Below, one piece after another: positions 59,038 to 64,000 of a stretch of DNA of 64,000 nucleotides. A program made the translations under genes and the position numbers. The notes beneath the pieces are model-generated. The model was not told the DNA's origin and did not search any database. It worked only from the letters and a program-made list of their open reading frames with translations. Source of the DNA: Bradyrhizobium icense (lineage in GTDB: Bacteria > Pseudomonadota > Alphaproteobacteria > Rhizobiales > Xanthobacteraceae); assembly GCF_001693385.1 (NCBI RefSeq), contig NZ_CP016428.1:1-64000 (forward strand), in the 5' to 3' direction. How positions within the stretch are numbered: position 1 is the stretch's first letter; every line of letters starts with the position of its first letter.

Positions 59038-60435
59038 ATGACAATGACCCGCCGCACCTTCCTGTCGGCGTCCGCAGGCCTGGCGGCGGTTCCGGTTTTG
59101 TCTGGAGCGCGTGCGGGGGCCGCACCCTTGCCGCGGGACGCCGACATCGTGGTGATCGGCGCGGGTGCTGCCGGCATTGCTGCGGCGCGGCGGATCATGG
59201 CGGCGAACCGCAGGGTGATCGTGGTGGAGGCGGCGAGCCAGATAGGCGGCCGCTGCCAGACCGACGCTTCGACTTTCGACGTGCCGTTCGATCGCGGCGC
59301 GCGCTGGATGCACAATCCCGAGACCAATCCGATGATCAAGCTGGCGCGCGCCGCGGGTCTCGAGATCACGAGCGCGCCCTTCGGCCAGAAGATCCGCATC
59401 GGCCGCCGTAATGCCCGCGCCGGCGAGACCGAACAGTTTTTGGCGGCGCTGGTGCGCGCCAACCGCGCCATCGACGACGCCGCGCGGCGGTTCGATGTTT
59501 CCTGCGCATCTGTGCTGCCGAAAGATCTCGGCGACTGGGCGGACACGGCCGAATTCGTGCTGGGGGCCAGCTTCTCCGGCAAGGATCTGCAAGACGTTTC
59601 GGTCGGCGACAAGTCGCGCGCGCAGGACCGCAATACCGCGATCGGCTGCCGCCAGGGATTGGGTACGCTGATCGCAAAACTCGGCGAGCAGGTTCCGGTG
59701 GCGCTGTCGACACCGGCCAACCGGATTTCCTGGAGCAACCGCGACGTCATGGTGGAAACACCTGCCGGAAAGATCCTCGCCCGCGCTGCCGTCGTTACAG
59801 TGTCGAGTAACGTGCTGGCAGCGGGCAATATCAAGTTCGCGCCCGACATCCCGAAGCGCATGCTCGACGCCGCTTCGAAACTCAGTCTCGGCAGCTACGA
59901 CCGGATCGCGCTGCAGATGTTGGGCAATCCGCTCGGCCTCGCCCGCGACGACGTCGTCATCGAGCAGAGCAATTCGACGAAGACGGCGCTGATATCAGCC
60001 AATATCGGCGGCTCGTCGCTCTGCACCCTCGATGTCGGCGGCTCGTTCGGCCGCGATCTTTCAGCGCAGGGCGAGAGCGCGATGGTAGCGTTTGCTGTGG
60101 AATGGCTGACGAAGCTGTACGGTAGCGAGGTGGCCGCCGCGGTGACGAAATCGAGCGCGACGCGCTGGAATGCCGCGCCGTTCGCGCTCGGCGCGATGTC
60201 GGCAGCCGGTCCCGGCGGGCAGTCCTCGCGAAAGGTTTTGACCGAGCCGATCGGCTGCATGTATCTCGCCGGCGAAGCCACTCATGAAACGCTGTGGGGA
60301 ACGATCGACGGCGCCTGGGAGAGCGGCGAACGCGCGGCAGAGGCGGCATTGCGGCGGATCGGCGCCTTGAAGGGCCCCGAGCCGGAGACGCGGCCGGCGA
60401 AGCGACGGCGGCGCGCACCGTCTCCGAGCAACTAA
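59038..60435 (+). CDS. Tat-exported flavin amine oxidase family protein
   Basis: This 465-aa protein has a twin-arginine signal (MTMTRRTFLSASAGLAAVPVLSGARA), an FAD-binding GxGxxG (DIVVIGAGAAGIAAARRI), and GGRCQTDASTFDVPFDRGARWMH, as in monoamine oxidases. The C-terminal FAD segment is GCMYLAGEATHETLWGTIDGAWESGERAAEAAL. It probably oxidises an amine in the periplasm; the substrate is unknown. A second ATG two codons later is possible. The stop overlaps the start of a Dph6-like gene by one base (TAATG). Confidence 0.87.
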   Translation: MTMTRRTFLSASAGLAAVPVLSGARAGAAPLPRDADIVVIGAGAAGIAAARRIMAANRRVIVVEAASQIGGRCQTDASTFDVPFDRGARWMHNPETNPMIKLARAAGLEITSAPFGQKIRIGRRNARAGETEQFLAALVRANRAIDDAARRFDVSCASVLPKDLGDWADTAEFVLGASFSGKDLQDVSVGDKSRAQDRNTAIGCRQGLGTLIAKLGEQVPVALSTPANRISWSNRDVMVETPAGKILARAAVVTVSSNVLAAGNIKFAPDIPKRMLDAASKLSLGSYDRIALQMLGNPLGLARDDVVIEQSNSTKTALISANIGGSSLCTLDVGGSFGRDLSAQGESAMVAFAVEWLTKLYGSEVAAAVTKSSATRWNAAPFALGAMSAAGPGGQSSRKVLTEPIGCMYLAGEATHETLWGTIDGAWESGERAAEAALRRIGALKGPEPETRPAKRRRRAPSPSN

Positions 60436-61106
60436 TGGCCCGTCCCAAGGCACTGATCTCCTGGTCGAGCGGCAAGGACTCGGCGTTCGCGCTACATGAA
60501 GTGCTGCGCGCCGGCGAATTCGAGGTCGTCGGCGCGCTGACCACGGTGACCGAGACGTTCGGCCGCGTCTCGATCCACGGCGTGCGGCAGGAGATCTTGC
60601 AGGCGCAATGCGAGGCCGCCGGCCTGCCGCAGCGGATCGTGCCGATACCCTATCCCTGTCCGAACGAGATTTACGAGGCGCGGATGGGCGAGGCGGTCGC
60701 GCAAGCGGTTGCCGACGGTGTCACGCACATGATCTTCGGCGATCTGTTTCTGGCCGACATCCGCGCCTATCGCGAACAGAAGCTGGCAGGCACTGGTATC
60801 ACGCCAATATTCCCGCTCTGGGAACGGCCAACGCCGGAGCTCGCGCGAGCGATGATCGCGAGCGGGCTGGAGGCGCATGTCGCTACCGTCGATGTCAAGA
60901 AGATGCCGGCGAAGTTTGCGGGCCGCAAATTCGACGCAAGCTTGTTGGCCGATCTGCCTGCTGGCGTCGATCCTTGCGGCGAGAACGGCGAGTTTCACAC
61001 TTGCGTGGTGGCAGGGCCGATGTTTTCGCAGCGGCTGGCGGTCAAGACCGGCGAACGCATCGAGCGCGATGGTTACGCCTATTGCGATTTCATTTTTCAG
61101 ACTTGA
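60435..61106 (+). CDS. Dph6-like PP-loop ATP pyrophosphatase (DUF71)
   Basis: This 223-aa protein has the ATP-pyrophosphatase loop SWSSGKDSAFALHEVL (about residues 9-24). The DUF71 segments VVGALTTVTETFGRVSIHGVR, FGDLFLADIRAYREQKLAG and DPCGENGEFHTCVVAGPMF are all seen. In eukaryotes the family (Dph6) amidates diphthine; bacteria lack diphthamide, so the target here is another acid or amide. ATG 60435 shares a base with the amine-oxidase stop, so translation is coupled. Earlier in-frame starts overlap the oxidase and have no conservation. Confidence 0.85.
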   Translation: MARPKALISWSSGKDSAFALHEVLRAGEFEVVGALTTVTETFGRVSIHGVRQEILQAQCEAAGLPQRIVPIPYPCPNEIYEARMGEAVAQAVADGVTHMIFGDLFLADIRAYREQKLAGTGITPIFPLWERPTPELARAMIASGLEAHVATVDVKKMPAKFAGRKFDASLLADLPAGVDPCGENGEFHTCVVAGPMFSQRLAVKTGERIERDGYAYCDFIFQT

Positions 61107-61136
61107 TTCGAATATCGCGATGTGCGATATTTCTCC

Positions 61137-61379
61137 ATGAAGCCTGTTGCCTTCACCGCTGCGAGCGCACGCCAATGGGCAAAGCTATCTCCTGATATTC
61201 GCCGCCGGATCGATAGGCGGCTGACGGAGTTTGCCGAAAACGGGCGCGGCGATGTGAAGCGTCTCAAAGGGCGCGATGGCATGCGCCTTCGGGTCGGCGA
61301 CTGGCGCGTGATCTTCTACGAGGATCAGGAAACGATAGTTGTCGCTGCTGTGGGGCACCGGCGAGAAATTTACGACTGA
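61137..61379 (+). CDS. RelE/HigB-type toxin
   Basis: This 80-aa protein of the RelE/ParE superfamily has FTAASARQWAKLSPDIRRRIDRRL as the helical N-terminus. DVKRLKGRDGMRLRVGDWRVIFYEDQETIVVAAVGHRREIYD is the beta-sheet with basic catalytic residues, read in pieces. RelE-type toxins cut messenger RNA in the ribosome. The antitoxin follows after 9 bp, in the toxin-first order of higBA. Base composition is less G+C-rich than the neighbours, which suggests acquisition. ATG 61137 is preferred to 61122 for length and fold. Confidence 0.88.
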   Translation: MKPVAFTAASARQWAKLSPDIRRRIDRRLTEFAENGRGDVKRLKGRDGMRLRVGDWRVIFYEDQETIVVAAVGHRREIYD

Positions 61380-61388
61380 GAGGACATC

Positions 61389-61775
61389 ATGAGCGTTCGA
61401 TTTCAGAAGACCCCGCGCGGGGAAGTCGCAATTCTTCCGAAAAAGGATTACGAGCTTCTGGTCGCGAAGGCAGCAGAAGTCGACGAAGATGCGGGCACCG
61501 CGCGTATTGTCGCGAGAGCGCGCAAGGAAATTGCCGGCGGTGCGCCGCTACTCCCGAAAGATGTTGTCGACCGCATCGCTAATGGAGAGAATCCCGTACG
61601 GGCCCTGCGCGAATGGCGCGACGTCACTCAGATGTATCTCTCATTCAAGACCAACCTGAGCCAGAGCTATATTTCGGATATTGAAAACGGCCGGCGGACA
61701 GGCACGGCAGCGGCTCTTCGGCTCATTGCCAACGTACTAAACGTGCCGCTCGATCTGCTCGTTCAGGAAGACTGA
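61389..61775 (+). CDS. Xre-type antitoxin
   Basis: This 128-aa protein has an N-terminal segment (VRFQKTPRGEVAILPKKDYELLVAKAAEVDEDAGTAR, in pieces) that resembles Phd/YefM-like antitoxin ends. The C-terminal Xre helix-turn-helix (about residues 70-125) contains LSQSYISDIENGRRTGTAAALRLIANVLNVPLDLL. GAGAGGACATC before the ATG is a strong ribosome-binding site. It should bind the RelE-like product encoded immediately upstream and repress the pair. A 9-bp gap separates the two. Confidence 0.87.
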   Translation: MSVRFQKTPRGEVAILPKKDYELLVAKAAEVDEDAGTARIVARARKEIAGGAPLLPKDVVDRIANGENPVRALREWRDVTQMYLSFKTNLSQSYISDIENGRRTGTAAALRLIANVLNVPLDLLVQED

Positions 61776-61786
61776 TCCGCTTTCAA

Positions 61787-62557
61787 TCATCGCAACACTC
61801 CATCCAGCGCCGGCAGGCCGAAGATCACCGCCGCCGCGATCAGCGCGTAACAGATCGAGCGGAATACGGTCTCGCTGGCCTTGCCGAACAGCGAGGCGCC
61901 GAACCAGACGCCGAAGCCGTAGACGGGGCCGACCACCAGCGCGAATTTGATCGCATCCATCGTGATCAGTCCGGTCGCGGCGTAGCTGACGGCGGAGAAG
62001 AAGTCCGACGCGCCGAAGAACAGCACGATGTTGGCGCGCGCGATCACGGAAGGAATCGGCCGGCCGAGCCAGTAGCCGACGATCGGCGGCCCGCCGGTCT
62101 GGGCCAGCCCGCTGCAAAAACCCGATAGGCCGCCGATGCCGATCGAGACCGCCGCATGATCCTTGCCGCGATAGCGCCACCCCGAGAGCAGAAGCAACAG
62201 CAGAGCGAACACGAAGACGGAAATGATCCAGCGCGTCGTCACCGGCTCTAGCCGGCTCAGGAAATAGGTGCCGATCGGCACACCGATCAGCGCGCCGGTT
62301 ACCATGATGGCGGTCGCCTTGCGGTCGGCCTTCTCCCACGCGTTCGGCAGCAGCGGCGCGGCGGCGACGAAATCGATGATCAGCAACAGCGCGGCCACCA
62401 GCCGCGGGTCGGCAATCGAGCTGGCCAGCGGCATGAAAATCAGCGCCGAGCCGAACCCGGAAAAACCGCGTGCCGTTCCCGAGACGAAGGCGACCGCGCA
62501 AATCGCGAGGGCGGCGTTAAGGCTGATATCAGCCGGAATAAGCGCCGCCGGATTCAT
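61787..62557 (-). CDS. TauE/SafE-family membrane permease
   Basis: This 256-aa protein has about eight membrane spans. GFSGFGSALIFMPLAS and the second half LSGFCSGLAQTGGPPIVGYWLG are the paired TauE/SafE repeats. The family exports sulphite, sulphoacetate or other small organic anions. No sulphur-metabolism gene is adjacent, so the substrate cannot be stated. The gene begins only 6 bp after the pheT stop on the same strand and may be read from the pheT transcript. Confidence 0.88.
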   Translation of the reverse strand: MNPAALIPADISLNAALAICAVAFVSGTARGFSGFGSALIFMPLASSIADPRLVAALLLIIDFVAAAPLLPNAWEKADRKATAIMVTGALIGVPIGTYFLSRLEPVTTRWIISVFVFALLLLLLSGWRYRGKDHAAVSIGIGGLSGFCSGLAQTGGPPIVGYWLGRPIPSVIARANIVLFFGASDFFSAVSYAATGLITMDAIKFALVVGPVYGFGVWFGASLFGKASETVFRSICYALIAAAVIFGLPALDGVLR

Positions 62558-62563
62558 GCGGCG

Positions 62564-64000
62564 TCATCCCCGCAAGGTTCCGCCGGTCTTCTTCGTCACC
62601 TCGGCCACGAGCTTCGCCGCCACTGCATCGATCTCCTGATCCGTCAGCGTCTTCTCGCGCGGCTGAATCGTCACGGCGATCGCAATCGACTTCTTGGCCG
62701 GATCGATGCCCTTGCCTTCATAGACGTCGAATACGGCTACATCGGTGATCAGCTTCTTGTCTGCGCCTTGCGCAGCGCGCACGATATCGCCGGCCTTCAC
62801 GGTGCGATCGACGATGAAGGCAAAATCGCGCGACACCGGCTGGAACGCGGAGAGTTCGAGCAGCGGCTTGGCGCGGGTCGGCTTCTTCTTGGCATCGGGA
62901 ATGCGGTCGAGGATGACTTCGAATGCGATCATCGGGCCATCGGCGCCGAGCGCTTCCAGCGCGCGCGGATGCAGTTCGCCGAAATAGCCGAGCACGTTCT
63001 GCGGGCCGATCTGGATCGTGCCGGAACGGCCGGGATGCAGCCACGCGGGACCACCGGGAACGATCTGCAACGCCTGCATCGGCGCTCCGGCAGCAGCCAG
63101 CACGGCGAACGCATCGGCCTTGGCGTCGAGCGCATCTGCTATGGCCGAGCCGGACCAGTGCCGGCCCATGCCGTTTGAGGACGCAAAGCCGTGGCGTACG
63201 CCTGAGGCTGCGACGAACTGGTTGTCCGGCTTGTCGCCCTTGAAGATCTGTCCGACCTCGAACAGCGCGACGTCGGAGTAGCCGCGGTTGGCGTTGGCCT
63301 GCGCCGCGGCGACGAGGCCCGGCAGCAGGCTCGGCCGCATGTCGGACATGTCGGACGCGATCGGGTTTGCGAGCACGAGCTCGGCCTGGCCGCCGCCGAA
63401 CAACTCGGCATGCGGTTTGGAGATGAACGACCACGTCACGGCCTCCACCATGCCGCGCGCTGCCAGTGCGCGTTTGGCGCGACGGGTGCGGTTCTGGATT
63501 GTAGTCAGGACTGATTTTCGGGCGTCGTCGCCGCGCTCGAACGCCGTCATCGGCACCTTGTCGACGCCGACGATACGCACGACTTCCTCGACGATGTCGG
63601 CCTTGCCGTGCACGTCGGTGCGCCAGGAGGGAACCGCGACCTTCACCACCGGGCCGCTGCCGGCGACCATGAAGCCGAGATGGCCGAGGATGCGCCGCAT
63701 CTCGACCAGCGGCACCTCGATTCCCGCCAGACGTTTGACCTCGCTCAGCGGGAAATCGATGATGCGATCGTCGCCGAACGCATTGCCGACGACCACGGTC
63801 TCCGACGGCGTACCGCCGCAGAGCTCCATCGCCATTTTGGTCGCAAGCTCGATCCCGGGCACCATGAAGGCCGGATCGACGCCGCGCTCGAAGCGGTAGC
63901 GCGCGTCCGAATTGATGCCGAGCTTGCGCCCGGTCTGCGCGATGTTGATCTCATTCCACAGCGCCGATTCGATCAGCACGTCTGATGTATTCTCGTCGCA
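62564..64000 (-). CDS. pheT: Phenylalanyl-tRNA synthetase beta subunit, C-terminal part (cut by window end)
   Basis: The beta subunit of the tetrameric PheRS is read from the right edge, with its N-terminal part outside the window. About 478 residues are visible. They begin [15 protein letters not shown], then the B3/B4 region ([16 protein letters not shown]), the B5 domain ([16 protein letters not shown]), and [10 protein letters not shown]. The C-terminal ferredoxin-fold anticodon-binding domain [20 protein letters not shown] follows. The stop at 62564 is 6 bp before the TauE gene. No frameshift is seen. pheS is expected upstream, outside the window. Confidence 0.97.
   Translation of the reverse strand, partial: CDENTSDVLIESALWNEINIAQTGRKLGINSDARYRFERGVDPAFMVPGIELATKMAMELCGGTPSETVVVGNAFGDDRIIDFPLSEVKRLAGIEVPLVEMRRILGHLGFMVAGSGPVVKVAVPSWRTDVHGKADIVEEVVRIVGVDKVPMTAFERGDDARKSVLTTIQNRTRRAKRALAARGMVEAVTWSFISKPHAELFGGGQAELVLANPIASDMSDMRPSLLPGLVAAAQANANRGYSDVALFEVGQIFKGDKPDNQFVAASGVRHGFASSNGMGRHWSGSAIADALDAKADAFAVLAAAGAPMQALQIVPGGPAWLHPGRSGTIQIGPQNVLGYFGELHPRALEALGADGPMIAFEVILDRIPDAKKKPTRAKPLLELSAFQPVSRDFAFIVDRTVKAGDIVRAAQGADKKLITDVAVFDVYEGKGIDPAKKSIAIAVTIQPREKTLTDQEIDAVAAKLVAEVTKKTGGTLRG

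Overview
The window is about 64% G+C chromosomal DNA of an alphaproteobacterium. Gene content and order match the Bradyrhizobium/Rhodopseudomonas group (Nitrobacteraceae): ppsR-maf-coaE-dnaQ-secB, hslV-hslU beside a hisB...coaA operon, hrcA-grpE-dnaK-dnaJ-pmtA, and a nap cluster preceded by a FixK/FNR box. The assignment rests on remembered synteny and protein similarity, not on a search. No rRNA, tRNA, CRISPR array, prophage or complete insertion sequence was seen.

Layout. 1-6.6 kb: ppsR, maf, coaE, dnaQ, secB (reverse), a Tim44-like gene, mltA and an Smr gene. 6.6-9.6 kb (reverse): hslV, a GNAT gene, a UPF0314 membrane gene and hslU. 9.8-14.6 kb: a histidine operon (hisB, DUF2628 gene, hisH, hisA, hisF, hisE) ending in coaA. 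14.6-17.5 kb: an orphan hybrid histidine kinase and an exported unknown. 17.8-22.2 kb: napEFDABC (periplasmic nitrate reductase) with a perfect FixK/FNR box upstream and a shortened NapF. 22.4-23.9 kb: a frameshifted comM/yifB. 24-26.4 kb: small accessory genes. 26.7-30.5 kb: gshB, yraN, rsmI and a divergent LpoA-like lipoprotein gene. 30.7-33.2 kb: rph-rdgB-hemW.

33.4-46.5 kb is the chaperone region: hrcA, grpE, then several unrelated reverse genes, then dnaK with a textbook RpoH promoter, dnaJ, pmtA, an FMN reductase gene, pyrF, a DUF1330 gene, dapB and gpmA. 46.5-52 kb carries an AraC/Ogt-type alkyltransferase, a DUF2244 gene, nth, an EI24 gene and a CaiB/HMG-CoA-lyase pair. 52-57.7 kb is a metal block: a copper ATPase and csoR diverging around a CsoR operator, then nikR and a TonB-dependent receptor diverging around an exact NikR operator. 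57.8-62.6 kb holds a permuted NlpC/P60-like gene, a Tat-exported amine oxidase coupled to a Dph6-like gene, a RelE/Xre toxin-antitoxin pair and a TauE gene. The window ends inside pheT.

Most of the window is housekeeping. The best leads are the comM frameshift at a short direct repeat, the two-cluster NapF, the NikR-controlled outer-membrane receptor, the remnant-like 11-codon frame between maf and coaE, the paired hairpins between rph and hrcA, and several families of palindromic intergenic repeats.
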